DNA of 51,002 nt from positions 1-51,002 of the forward strand of contig DIGF01000010.1 of NCBI GenBank assembly GCA_002419505.1, given 5' to 3'. The position numbers and the translations under genes were made by a program. The first letter of the stretch is position 1, and every line of letters begins with the position of its first letter. The notes below the pieces were generated by a model. It had not been told where the DNA came from and ran no database searches. It saw only the letters and a list, made by a program, of their open reading frames with translations. Origin of the DNA: Caryophanales bacterium UBA5729. Its GTDB lineage: Bacteria > Bacillota_I > Bacilli_A > Izemoplasmatales > Hujiaoplasmataceae. This document shows positions 1-8,240 of the stretch, in pieces.

Positions 1-102
1 TCTCCTTAGTTTTCAAAAATTGAAATAATCAATAATTATATCTAAATTCTAACATATAATCAATTTTTATTAAATCGCTTATCGAAAACTTCTAATCTTT
101 TT

Positions 103-687
103 TCAAAACAAGCTTTCATAAATAATTATTATACCACTATAAGCTAATAAAGCCGCCATTATTATATTATAAATGGTGCGATACTTAGTCAGTATTTGTT
201 TAAAAATCTGTCCAAAAAGGCCCCAGATAACAACTGCTAAAAAACATAAAATTGCCATAAGCAAAGTAAACAAAATCAGATAATTGGGACTAAAGTTCAG
301 TTCTAGATAATAAGTAGCTACAGTCAAACCAAAAATAATTGTTTTTGCATTTATAAAATTTAAAATAACTGCCATTAAAAACAATTTATCATTATTTATC
401 AAGAGTTTTTCACTTGAACTTCGGCTAATAAACATCTTAACCGCCAGATATAATATAAATAAACCGCCTAGAACTCCGATTATTTTAGTAATTATTGCAA
501 TATTTGTATATAAGTAAAGAGTTATTAAACCTGTTATTAAAAAAACTAAAAATGTCCCTACCAAAATACCGAACATAAACCTCAATGTTTTTTTAAAACC
601 AATTCGCGCAGATGAAGTAGAGGCAAAAATATTATTAGGCCCAGGTGTAAATACTGAAACAAAAATATATGTTATGAACCCTCCCAT
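103..687 (-). CDS. LysE/RhtB-family amino acid exporter
   Basis: Predicted inner-membrane exporter of the LysE/RhtB superfamily, which pushes amino acids or related small metabolites out of the cell. The 194-residue length fits the family. The N-terminus carries the typical first helix with TPGPNN near residues 14-19, and about six hydrophobic segments follow. The start at 687 is preceded by GAGAGG. It lies 22 bp downstream of the beta-phosphoglucomutase gene on the same strand, so the two are probably cotranscribed, but no functional link is apparent. The substrate cannot be read from the sequence. No clear terminator is visible between its stop and the window edge. Confidence 0.85.
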   Translation of the reverse strand: MGGFITYIFVSVFTPGPNNIFASTSSARIGFKKTLRFMFGILVGTFLVFLITGLITLYLYTNIAIITKIIGVLGGLFILYLAVKMFISRSSSEKLLINNDKLFLMAVILNFINAKTIIFGLTVATYYLELNFSPNYLILFTLLMAILCFLAVVIWGLFGQIFKQILTKYRTIYNIIMAALLAYSGIIIIYESLF

Positions 688-709
688 AAAGAACCTCTCT
701 TTGATTAAA

Positions 710-1342
710 TTAAATTATTTTTTTAATATCTTCTAAATTATATATTTTGTAATCTGCATATTTTGATTTTGTAGCATCATTAATCGCTATCGCTAGCATA
801 CCAGCTGCATTTGCGGCTTCAATTCCTGACATTGCATCTTCAACAACTGCACATTCATCAGGCAATATGCCTAACTTTTGACTAGCGACTAAAAAAACTT
901 CTGGATTAGGTTTCGATTTAGTTATATCATTTCCGTCGGCTATTGCATCAAATATATTGATGATATCAAGTTGCTCAAGAATTTTTTTTGTATTTCTGCT
1001 TGATGATCCAATAGCGACTTTAATTCCTTTATCCTTTAAATATTCGATAATTTCTAAAGAATTCGGTAATAAATCTTTTGGACTTAAATTTTCAAGAAAA
1101 TCGAGGTAAATTTTATTTTTTAACTCTTGTATAGTTTTTTTCTCATCTTCGTTATATGCTTTTATAGATCTTTTTAAAATTATTTCTAGCGATTCTGACC
1201 TAGAGACTCCGCGAAGTTGATTATTAATAACCTTATCAAAAGCAATTCCTTCTTTATCAGCTAATTGTTTCCAGGCCAGATAATGAAATTCATCTGTGCT
1301 CACTATTACTCCGTCTAAATCAAAGATTACTGCTTTAATCAT
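710..1342 (-). CDS. pgmB: beta-phosphoglucomutase (HAD superfamily)
   Basis: Cytosolic HAD-fold mutase that interconverts beta-glucose 1-phosphate and glucose 6-phosphate. Visible motifs are FDLDGV near residues 7-12 (nucleophile and general-acid Asp), Thr and His of the cap side (STDEFH), the cap-domain RGVSRSES signature that matches known beta-phosphoglucomutases, SSS near 113-115, SKPNP with the conserved Lys, and VVEDAMSG with the Mg ligands. The 210-residue length is normal. The start has an AGGAGG site, and a TATAAT box lies at 1380-1385 with a poor -35. Beta-glucose 1-phosphate comes from GH65-type phosphorylases; the phosphorylase in this window should release the alpha anomer, so this gene is not an obvious partner of the glucan locus. 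Confidence 0.88.
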   Translation of the reverse strand: MIKAVIFDLDGVIVSTDEFHYLAWKQLADKEGIAFDKVINNQLRGVSRSESLEIILKRSIKAYNEDEKKTIQELKNKIYLDFLENLSPKDLLPNSLEIIEYLKDKGIKVAIGSSSRNTKKILEQLDIINIFDAIADGNDITKSKPNPEVFLVASQKLGILPDECAVVEDAMSGIEAANAAGMLAIAINDATKSKYADYKIYNLEDIKKII

Positions 1343-1452
1343 AAGTTCCTCCTGTTAAATAGTTTTGTCTATTTATTACATTATACCTAATTTTTTCTTT
1401 TTTTTGTAGGACCTCAGAAGAAATGAAAAAATAAAACAATTATATCCAAAAC

Positions 1453-1485
1453 AAAAAAAATAAGCAACCTATTTAGGCTGCTTAT
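1453..1485 (-). terminator. rho-independent terminator of the pot operon
   Basis: On the minus strand a 10-bp stem (1485-1476 with 1469-1460, one G-U wobble) and six-base loop are followed by eight U residues (A-run at 1453-1460). It lies six bases after the potD stop. Confidence 0.85.
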
Positions 1486-1490
1486 ATAAA

Positions 1491-2642
1491 TCATCCAGTT
1501 CGAACTTGGTCAATCATCGTGCTTATTGAATCAATAATACTTGGTTGTAAAGAAGTTAAAGGATAATAAGTTCTTTCGATTTCCATATTGTAATAAATGC
1601 TATTAGCTGTAGCCCAGTTTTTCATTTCTATGTCTTCAGAGTTTAGATAGCTTAAAATTATGTCAAAAGCTTCTTCAAAAGCAACAGCGTAACCAACAAC
1701 TTCAGCATTTAACGCTGCGTTTTCAGGGTCAAGTAAGAAATTAATAAACTGATGTGCTCCTTCAATATTTTTTGCTGTGTTAGGGATTACCATAGAATCA
1801 ATAAAAACCATAGTTGTATCAGGAATATAAATATCAAAAGTTGCTCTAACCTCTTCTAAAGTTTTTCCTTCTGATAATTGAATATACAATCTATCTAAAT
1901 AGTCTCCCGTATAAGTAAATGCCATATCTAGATTATTAGCTTCAATATTTCTTTTTAAAGTATCATTGCCCCACTCAACAAAATTAGAGTTTTGTAATAC
2001 GGTTTTAGTTTGCGCCAATAAAGCGCTGTTATATTCATTTGGATTATTTCCTAAATACATCATTGCTGAAGCATAAGCGAATTGCGGAACAGCATACATT
2101 CCTCGTCTGGCGCTAGAAAAATAATTGTTAGGTTCAAAATAAACTGCCCATCCATGTTCTTCTAAAGCTTCTTCTAGTCCTTCAACGCGGTTATTATAGA
2201 TAATTCCGAATGTTCCCCAAAAATATGGAACGGCGTAATTATTATAATTTATATTCAGTCCAGAACGCGCAAAAGTTGTTTCAGTCATTGATGCAAAAAT
2301 TTGATTTACTCCATCCATGTATGTAACTAATGATCTGTTTGGCAATAAACTGTAGTCTAACTGGAGCAACATATTTTCTTCTACCATCTTTTCAATCATA
2401 TAATCTGAAGGAATAACGATGTCAAAGGCTGTTGTTTTACTTTTAATTTTGGAATAAAATAATTCATTTGAATCAGCCACACTGATTACAATGTCTATTC
2501 CATATTCTTTTTCAAATTTTTCTACTACCTCATCATTGATATATTCTCCCCAATTTAGAATTCTAAGTTTAGGTTTAGAATTACATGCGACTAAAACAAA
2601 ACTAAGACTGAGAAGAAACGCTACTAGTACTATTTTTTTCAT
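1491..2642 (-). CDS. potD: polyamine ABC transporter substrate-binding lipoprotein PotD
   Basis: Extracellular spermidine/putrescine-binding lipoprotein feeding PotBCA. A lipoprotein signal peptide ends in VLVAC (Cys20), followed directly by the family's N-terminal strand with LNWGEYI. Family landmarks include FDIVIPSDYM, YAVPYFWGTFGI and a C-terminal INFLLDPENAA. The 383-residue length fits PotD. The start at 2642 has an AAAGGGA site inside the 3' end of potC, giving a 41-bp overlap with that gene. It is last in the operon potA-potB-potC-potD and is followed by a terminator. Whether the ligand is spermidine or putrescine cannot be decided by eye. Confidence 0.92.
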   Translation of the reverse strand: MKKIVLVAFLLSLSFVLVACNSKPKLRILNWGEYINDEVVEKFEKEYGIDIVISVADSNELFYSKIKSKTTAFDIVIPSDYMIEKMVEENMLLQLDYSLLPNRSLVTYMDGVNQIFASMTETTFARSGLNINYNNYAVPYFWGTFGIIYNNRVEGLEEALEEHGWAVYFEPNNYFSSARRGMYAVPQFAYASAMMYLGNNPNEYNSALLAQTKTVLQNSNFVEWGNDTLKRNIEANNLDMAFTYTGDYLDRLYIQLSEGKTLEEVRATFDIYIPDTTMVFIDSMVIPNTAKNIEGAHQFINFLLDPENAALNAEVVGYAVAFEEAFDIILSYLNSEDIEMKNWATANSIYYNMEIERTYYPLTSLQPSIIDSISTMIDQVRTG

Positions 2643-3495
2643 TATTTTTCCCTTTCTTTTGCCTTTGCAAAAATTGATATGTTAGTAAGCCTATCATTGT
2701 AAATAAAGTTAACAAAGTCGAAAATGCATATACAGAAGGTGTAAGATTTCTTCTGCCGATAACGGCATAAATCCAAATTGATAAATTATCGAATCCAGAC
2801 CCGGTGTTAAAGTAACTGATTACAAAATCATCAATACTCATTGTTAGAGCAAGCAACATTCCCGAGAAAATTCCGGCTTTAATAGCGGGAATAACTACCT
2901 TTATAAGTGCTTTATAAGGTTTAATTCCTAAATCGAGTGCTGCATCCATTAAATTAGGGTCTGTTTCTTTTAATTTAGGCATTACGCTAAGAATAACAAA
3001 TGGCATCGTGAAGAATAAATGTGCCATTACTAAAGTAAACAAGCCAAATATATTTGGGAATACCACCATTAGTAATCTAAACATTAACATTAAACTAAAC
3101 CCAGTAACAATATCAGCATTAAGAATTGGAACATTATTTAACAACATCCATAAGACCCTACTTTTTTTACTTAGGGCATATAACCCGATTGCAAAAAATG
3201 TTCCTAAAAACGTTGCTAAAACAGTAGCAATTGAACTAACTAGAAAAGTATTTTTTATTGCATTCATAAGTTCCTGTTCACGAACAATATTAAGATACCA
3301 CTGGAAAGACAGCCTTGTGAATGAAGAAAGGTTTCTGCTCTCGTTAAGCGATTGAATTGCAATAACTATTATGGAGAGATAAAGTCCTAAAACAATAAGG
3401 ATAACAAGTAGTTTCTTTATTATAGAATAAATCTTATTCAGTTTTGTAAAGTCTCTATAACCATAGTCCTTAATAGACGCATATTGTTTTTCCAT
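2602..3495 (-). CDS. potC: polyamine ABC transporter permease PotC
   Basis: Second membrane subunit of the polyamine importer. It has six hydrophobic segments and the cytoplasmic EAA-type loop (DAALDLGIKPYKALIKVVIP) that docks on the ATPase. The start overlaps the stop of potB as TAATG at 3493-3497, which suggests translational coupling. The N-terminus is extended by about 20 charged residues before the first helix, and the hydrophilic Ser/Asn-rich C-terminal tail overlaps the potD start by 41 bp. Confidence 0.92.
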   Translation of the reverse strand: MEKQYASIKDYGYRDFTKLNKIYSIIKKLLVILIVLGLYLSIIVIAIQSLNESRNLSSFTRLSFQWYLNIVREQELMNAIKNTFLVSSIATVLATFLGTFFAIGLYALSKKSRVLWMLLNNVPILNADIVTGFSLMLMFRLLMVVFPNIFGLFTLVMAHLFFTMPFVILSVMPKLKETDPNLMDAALDLGIKPYKALIKVVIPAIKAGIFSGMLLALTMSIDDFVISYFNTGSGFDNLSIWIYAVIGRRNLTPSVYAFSTLLTLFTMIGLLTYQFLQRQKKGKNNEKNSTSSVSSQS

Positions 3496-4322
3496 TATAA
3501 TAGAGTTTCTCCTTCCTTATCAAACTTAGTAATAAGCAGGATTGAACCTAAGATAAATATTAGAATAACAACCGCTAATAAGGCGCCATGATTGTAATTA
3601 GTGTAAATGAACTTATTGTCAATTATATTTCCGATAAAAACAATCTGCCCTCTTGATAGAATTTTTGGAATTGCAAATCCCGCTAAAGTCGGTAGAAACA
3701 CCATGATAGATCCTGTCACAACACCTTTTAATGATAAAGGGAAAACTACCTTCCAAAATTTTTTCAGCGGTGTTAAGCCTAAATCTAATGCAGCTTCTTC
3801 TAAAGCGAAATCGATTTTTTCTAAAGCGGTATAAACCGATAAAATCATAAACGGCATATAAGTGAATACTAAACCAAACAACACTGCCATCCAAGTTCCG
3901 GCGATATTTCCAAAAATATTGAATCCAAGCAAACTCTTCAAAATATTATTCTCAGACATAATGTTTGCTAAACTTTCCGTACGTAGGATTAGATTTGACC
4001 ACATGGGTAAGATTACTAAAGTTAAAAGCACGAATTTATTTTTGAATTTTGAAAGTTTTATTTCATATGCAATAAAATATCCAAATATAAAACAGATAAA
4101 AGTAGTTGCCAAAGCGAAGATTAAACTGTTTCTAAAAGCAATTATAGTTGAACTCTGAGTCAAGATATTAAGATGGCTAAAGGATAAAGAAATCTCACCT
4201 ATTGAAACTGAGGAATCTAAATTAGAAAACCCAATAAAAATCATAGCCAAAATAGGGAAGAAAACTAAAACGCTTAACCAGACCATATAAGGTCTTGATA
4301 AAACTCTAAACTCCTTGTTCAC
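3495..4322 (-). CDS. potB: polyamine ABC transporter permease PotB
   Basis: First membrane subunit of the polyamine importer, 275 residues with six predicted helices. The EAA loop reads EEAALDLGLTPLKKFWKVVF and contacts PotA. It overlaps the end of potA by 17 bp and shares a TAATG junction with potC, so the operon is tightly coupled. Length and order match potABCD in other low-GC bacteria. Confidence 0.92.
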   Translation of the reverse strand: MNKEFRVLSRPYMVWLSVLVFFPILAMIFIGFSNLDSSVSIGEISLSFSHLNILTQSSTIIAFRNSLIFALATTFICFIFGYFIAYEIKLSKFKNKFVLLTLVILPMWSNLILRTESLANIMSENNILKSLLGFNIFGNIAGTWMAVLFGLVFTYMPFMILSVYTALEKIDFALEEAALDLGLTPLKKFWKVVFPLSLKGVVTGSIMVFLPTLAGFAIPKILSRGQIVFIGNIIDNKFIYTNYNHGALLAVVILIFILGSILLITKFDKEGETLL

Positions 4323-5457
4323 TGTCGTCTACCTTCATCATATGTATTTCATAAGGGTCAATTGTTAGACCTATTGGTTGACCAACTTCATAACTTTCAT
4401 AAGTATGTACTAACAACTTTTCCATACCTACTTTAACTTCATACTCGTTATGCACGCCTTTAAATAGGCTAAAAACAACTTCACCAACTAATTTTGCTTT
4501 TTCTAAATCAACAACATCAAAATCTTCAGGTCTGATAACGACATCTACTTTTTCACCTTCGGCAAACTTATAACCCATGCACTTGAAATCTACGTCTAAA
4601 AAGTTAACAAGATCTTTTTTAATATATGTGCCTTTAATTATATTAGTCTCACCAATAAAATTAGCTACATAACGATTTATTGGTTCATTATAAATGCTTT
4701 TAGGTGATCCAAGTTGTTGAATTACCCCTTCTTTCATTACGACTATACGATCACTCATAGTCATTGCTTCTTCTTGATCATGAGTAACGAATAAGAAGGT
4801 AATTCCAAGGTTCCTTTGCATTTCTTTTAACTCATATTGCATATTTTGTCTAAGTTTTAAATCTAGTGCTGCCAAAGGCTCATCAAGCAGCAGGATTTGC
4901 GGTTTGTTAACCAAAGCTCTTGCTAAGGCAACGCGTTGTTGCTGACCTCCTGATAATTGATCAACTTTTCTACTTATAAAACCCTCTAATTTCACTAGTT
5001 TTAAAGCTTGTAAAGAATCTTTGTATATAAGATTTTTAATTGCCTTTTTAACAGATATTGGTTTATGTTTGGAAAGTTCTTTAATTTCAGATTCAATTTT
5101 TGCTTTTCCGTAAAAATTTTCTAAATAATTCCAAGTACGATTATTTAAACCAAAAGCTACATTGTCAATTACATTTAAATGCGGAAACAAGGCATACTTT
5201 TGAAATACTGTGTGAATCGGCCTTGCATATGGAGGTAAATCGTTAAAAACTTTGGCATTGATAATGATTTCTCCTTCCTCCGGTTTAATAAAACCAGCTA
5301 TCATCCTTAAAATTGTAGTTTTTCCACATCCGGATGGACCAAGTAAAGTTAAGAACTCATTTTCATATATTGTTAAGTCAACATTTTTGACTACTAACTC
5401 ATCGTCATAGCTTTTACTTATATTTTTAAGCTCAATCAAAGCTTTTTTGTTTTCCAT
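4306..5457 (-). CDS. potA: polyamine ABC transporter ATPase PotA with an insertion
   Basis: ATPase that powers PotBC. Motifs are Walker A GPSGCGKT (40-47), Q-loop Gln86, signature LSGGQ (168-172), Walker B ILLLDEP, D-loop and switch His in FVTHDQ, then a C-terminal TOBE-type regulatory domain to residue 383. Between the Q-loop region and the signature there is an extra Lys-rich stretch of about 40 residues (about 108-147) compared with the familiar enterobacterial protein. Such enlarged PotA proteins are known in Mollicutes. The start has an AGGAGG site, and a promoter lies at 5499-5526. It is the only transport ATPase in the window. Confidence 0.92.
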   Translation of the reverse strand: MENKKALIELKNISKSYDDELVVKNVDLTIYENEFLTLLGPSGCGKTTILRMIAGFIKPEEGEIIINAKVFNDLPPYARPIHTVFQKYALFPHLNVIDNVAFGLNNRTWNYLENFYGKAKIESEIKELSKHKPISVKKAIKNLIYKDSLQALKLVKLEGFISRKVDQLSGGQQQRVALARALVNKPQILLLDEPLAALDLKLRQNMQYELKEMQRNLGITFLFVTHDQEEAMTMSDRIVVMKEGVIQQLGSPKSIYNEPINRYVANFIGETNIIKGTYIKKDLVNFLDVDFKCMGYKFAEGEKVDVVIRPEDFDVVDLEKAKLVGEVVFSLFKGVHNEYEVKVGMEKLLVHTYESYEVGQPIGLTIDPYEIHMMKVDDSEQGV

Positions 5458-5498
5458 TAAACAACCTCCTAATTTCTTTATGTTAATTACAAGAGATA

Positions 5499-5526
5499 AT
5501 TATAGATGTTTTTTTCAAAATTGCAA
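5499..5526 (-). promoter_or_regulatory. sigma-A-type promoter of potABCD
   Basis: On the minus strand TTGCAA (5526-5521) and TATAAT (5504-5499) are separated by 16 bp, about 40 bases upstream of the potA start. No operator or riboswitch-like fold is apparent. Confidence 0.7.
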
Positions 5527-5687
5527 GTGTTTTTTACTATTATTTTTTAATTTTATTTTCACAGTTTTCGAAATTAACAATAACCGCGTATTTCAGCGAT
5601 TATAATGGTTTTATTTTTTGCCTATTTTTAGCCATTTATATACGCGTTTTTATAATTTTTTTTATCATATGTTCATTATTGAAATGC

Positions 5688-5719
5688 AAAAAAAATAAGA
5701 CTCTAAAATCAGTCTTATT
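5688..5719 (-). terminator. rho-independent terminator of trxA-trxB
   Basis: A perfect 9-bp stem AATAAGACT / AGTCTTATT (5711-5719 and 5694-5702) with an 8-base loop is followed on the minus strand by a U-run (A-run 5688-5695). It contains the trxB stop codon. Confidence 0.88.
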
Positions 5720-6578
5720 TCATGGTTTTTAAGTACTTATTAATCGCTATTGCTACGTGAGCTCCATCACTAGCGGCTTTAACGACTTGCAATAAACCGC
5801 CAATGCAATCGCCTGCAGCAAATAAGCCAGGTACATTAGTCATAAAGTTTTCATCAACCACTATGTAGTTGTTTTCAATGAAAGCTCCAATTCTCAAAGC
5901 AAAATCGTTTGCTGAAGGAGTACCAATAGCCAAAAACAAACCATCAACTTCATATTCAGCTTCTTCTGTAACTACTTTCTTGACAACTTCATCACCTTGA
6001 ATCTCACACAAAGGATCTGTGACAAGTTTTTCTTTAATTTCCTCTTCAATATGAAGCGGAAGACCTAACCCGTTAGTAAATACTGTTATATCTTTAGTGA
6101 AGTTTCTAAGCACTTCTAACTCTTCTAACATAAACTCAGCATTACCAATAACCCCAATTTTTTTGTTTCGATAAATGAAGCCATCGCAAATAGCGCAGAA
6201 ACTAACTCCTTTACCAATATATTCTTTGAAGCCTTTCACTTTGATATTAGGTTTTGCTTGACCTGTTGCTATTAATACAGTTTTTGCTTTATATTCATTT
6301 CTAGAAGTTTTAACTAAAAATTCTTCAAATGTTTCAATGCCAATGACTTCTTCTTCCTTAACTTCAACTCCAAGTCTTTCGGCCTGTGCAACTCCTTGTT
6401 CAACCAAATATTTTCCGCTTACAGTATTTTCAAAAGCCCAATAATTATCAATATGATTGGTCTTGCCTAAAGTCCCGTGATCTTTCATAATCATCAAAAC
6501 TTTAAGCCTAAATCTCTGTAAATAAATAGCGGCGGATGCCCCTGCAGGTCCTCCGCCAATCACTATTACATCATACAT
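5715..6578 (-). CDS. trxB: thioredoxin reductase-like flavoprotein, NADPH motifs missing
   Basis: FAD-dependent disulfide reductase of the thioredoxin reductase family, presumed to reduce the adjacent thioredoxin. The FAD-binding GGGPAGASAA (8-17), ATG motif, redox-active CAIC (Cys128, Cys131) and the C-terminal GLFAAGDCIGG are all present. The second nucleotide-binding region, however, reads VIGNAEFMLEE (143-153) instead of the usual GxGxSAxEEA, and TNG replaces the HRR motif that grips the NADPH phosphate. Loss of both motifs is characteristic of ferredoxin-dependent flavin thioredoxin reductases known from clostridia, so the electron donor may be ferredoxin. Its start is 1 bp after the trxA stop. 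Confidence 0.88.
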   Translation of the reverse strand: MYDVIVIGGGPAGASAAIYLQRFRLKVLMIMKDHGTLGKTNHIDNYWAFENTVSGKYLVEQGVAQAERLGVEVKEEEVIGIETFEEFLVKTSRNEYKAKTVLIATGQAKPNIKVKGFKEYIGKGVSFCAICDGFIYRNKKIGVIGNAEFMLEELEVLRNFTKDITVFTNGLGLPLHIEEEIKEKLVTDPLCEIQGDEVVKKVVTEEAEYEVDGLFLAIGTPSANDFALRIGAFIENNYIVVDENFMTNVPGLFAAGDCIGGLLQVVKAASDGAHVAIAINKYLKTMK

Positions 6579-6579
6579 A

Positions 6580-6891
6580 TTATAGACCTAATTTTTTCAA
6601 CAAATCATCTTTTCTCATTAAGCCAACAACTTGACTTTTTACTTGACCATTTTCAAATAAATAAACAGTAGGAATGCTTGATACACGGAATTGATTAGCT
6701 AAATATCCTTCTTCATCAACATTTACTTTAGCGACTTTAACTTTACCCACTAAATCAGTTGCTATTTCTTCTAATACAGGCGCTAACATTAAACATGGTC
6801 TACACCATTGAGCCCAAAAATCAACGATTACTGGAATATCAGATTCTAATACTTCTTTTTTAAATGTTTCTGTAGTTACTTTAACTGGCAT
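6580..6891 (-). CDS. trxA: thioredoxin with WCRPC active site
   Basis: Small cytosolic redox protein with the thioredoxin fold; the active site is WCRPC (29-33) rather than the usual WCGPC. The conserved cis-Pro is in SSIPTVYLF, and the 103-residue length is typical. I chose the start at 6891 because GGAGGG sits at the right distance; an in-frame ATG at 6924 would add eleven residues and lacks a ribosome site. It is cotranscribed with the reductase gene and expressed from the promoter at 6931-6959. Arg in place of Gly between the cysteines may alter redox potential or partner choice. Confidence 0.92.
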   Translation of the reverse strand: MPVKVTTETFKKEVLESDIPVIVDFWAQWCRPCLMLAPVLEEIATDLVGKVKVAKVNVDEEGYLANQFRVSSIPTVYLFENGQVKSQVVGLMRKDDLLKKLGL

Positions 6892-6930
6892 AATTATTAC
6901 CCTCCAAAAATTTTTATTATTCACTAACCT

Positions 6931-6959
6931 ATTTTAACAAAGTCTAAACGTTATTCCAA
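6931..6959 (-). promoter_or_regulatory. probable promoter of trxA-trxB
   Basis: On the minus strand TTGGAA (6959-6954) and TAAAAT (6936-6931) have a 17-bp spacer, about 40 bases before the trxA start. Confidence 0.55.
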
Positions 6960-6975
6960 ACGATTTGCTTACAAA

Positions 6976-7434
6976 CTAAAAATCTCTTTCATCAATTCTA
7001 AATATTGTCCAATCATCCATTGGTTTAGCGTTTTTTTTCAGATAAAAATCAATTGCATTTTGATTCCAATCTAAACAAACCCATTCCATTCTTCCACAAT
7101 TATTTTTTTTAGCTTCTTGAACTAAGAACGTGAATAAACTATCGCCTATTCCATTTTTTCTGAATTTTTTAAACACGAATAAATCCTCTAAATAAAGACC
7201 TTTTTTGCCTTTAAAAGTTGAATAATTATAGAAGTAAAGCGCAAACCCAGCAGGAACGTTATCAACGAAAGCAATAATAACTTTTGCGCTTTCTTCGACA
7301 AAAATGCTATTAAAAATGTCTGTTTCAGTAGCTTCTACTTTTTCGCTTAATTTTTCATATTCAGCAATCCCTTTGATAAATCCCAAAATAAGATTACATT
7401 CATTAGGTTTTGCATGTCTAATCACTAAATTCAT
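6976..7434 (-). CDS. GNAT acetyltransferase, SSAT/thialysine acetyltransferase-like
   Basis: Acetyl-CoA-dependent N-acetyltransferase. The 152 residues follow the layout of the spermidine/spermine or thialysine acetyltransferase group: LYLEDLFV, then the acetyl-CoA pyrophosphate loop FRKNGIGDSL, then the WVCLDWNQNAIDFYLKK block and a C-terminal WTIFRID. A polyamine or lysine-analogue substrate is therefore likely, which would fit the potABCD operon a few kb away. The start has a GGGGAG site, and a TATAAT lies about 35 bases upstream with a weak -35. It appears to be a single-gene unit. Confidence 0.82.
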   Translation of the reverse strand: MNLVIRHAKPNECNLILGFIKGIAEYEKLSEKVEATETDIFNSIFVEESAKVIIAFVDNVPAGFALYFYNYSTFKGKKGLYLEDLFVFKKFRKNGIGDSLFTFLVQEAKKNNCGRMEWVCLDWNQNAIDFYLKKNAKPMDDWTIFRIDERDF

Positions 7435-7503
7435 ATTTTCTCCCCATATAATATTCTCATTAAGTATTATAACAAATTATCATGAAAATGTGTCGATTTA
7501 AAT

Positions 7504-7531
7504 AAAAAAATCAAGACATAATTAATGTCTT
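7504..7531 (-). terminator. terminator at the end of the glucan operon
   Basis: A 7-bp stem AAGACAT / ATGTCTT (7531-7525 with 7519-7513) and five-base loop precede a U-run on the minus strand (A-run 7504-7510). It overlaps the stop codon of the last glucan gene. Confidence 0.8.
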
Positions 7532-8237
7532 AAATTTCAGTAACTTCAATCGATCTAATCACAAATTCTTGAGGAAAATGAGAAGGATTAGGAGTTTTTC
7601 CTAACATTCCGCCTACAGCTAAATTAATTATGAAATAATATGGATGATCAAACGGCCAACCTGATGGCGTTGAATCAAATCCATTTTCTCCTTTAACATA
7701 ACGGTGTATTTCTATGTCGTCCAATAAGTAAATAAGTTTATCTTCTTCCCAAATTAAAGAATACTTATGAAAACCATTAGTGATTTCAGGACGAACTACA
7801 CTGTAATAATATTGTTGCTGATTTCGATGATTATATTTTTCTGTATGAATACACAATAAAAGTTGGCCTGGTTCACGGCCTACGTGTTCCATAATATCTA
7901 TTTCACCGCTTTTTGGCCAATGTCCATAACGGTTGTCATTGCTCATCATCCATAATGCTGGCCACGTGCCGATTCCCAATGGTAGTTTTGCAACAAAATC
8001 AATCCTGCCGTATTGAAAATAAAACTTATCTTTAGTATATATTCTGGCGCTTTTGTAAATACCATCTTTATAAGTAGCTTTAATAATTAAACCTTCATCA
8101 GAAAAAGAAATATGTTCTGAATCATCAACATATTGTTGAAGTTCCTTGTTAGCCCATTTTTCTCCTACTGCGACGTTAAAAACTGTTTCAGAAAGTTTAT
8201 TTTCTTTTCTAAAATCAATTTCTAGTAATTTCTTCAT
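7530..8237 (-). CDS. GH16 endo-beta-1,3-glucanase, cytosolic
   Basis: Glycoside hydrolase family 16 enzyme of laminarinase type. The catalytic signature is GEIDIMEHVG with Glu112 (nucleophile), Asp114 and Glu117 (acid/base). Conserved aromatic blocks include WPALWMM and FDHPYYFIINLAVGG. No signal peptide is present and the 235 residues are just the catalytic domain, so it should act on imported oligosaccharides, unlike the secreted GH16 two genes upstream. It starts 3 bp after the lacI-type gene with a GGAG site and ends the operon. Beta-1,3 specificity is inferred from the motif type and neighbours. Confidence 0.88.
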   Translation of the reverse strand: MKKLLEIDFRKENKLSETVFNVAVGEKWANKELQQYVDDSEHISFSDEGLIIKATYKDGIYKSARIYTKDKFYFQYGRIDFVAKLPLGIGTWPALWMMSNDNRYGHWPKSGEIDIMEHVGREPGQLLLCIHTEKYNHRNQQQYYYSVVRPEITNGFHKYSLIWEEDKLIYLLDDIEIHRYVKGENGFDSTPSGWPFDHPYYFIINLAVGGMLGKTPNPSHFPQEFVIRSIEVTEI

Positions 8238-8240
8238 TTT

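Noticed and set aside
2491..2685. Short plus-strand reading frames opposite the pot genes
   Set aside because: They lie fully antisense to well-supported transporter genes and show no family motif or ribosome site.
5560..5690. Possible small RNA or riboswitch upstream of potA
   Set aside because: The stretch is AT-rich with no convincing long stem other than the trx terminator, and it lies upstream of the pot promoter.
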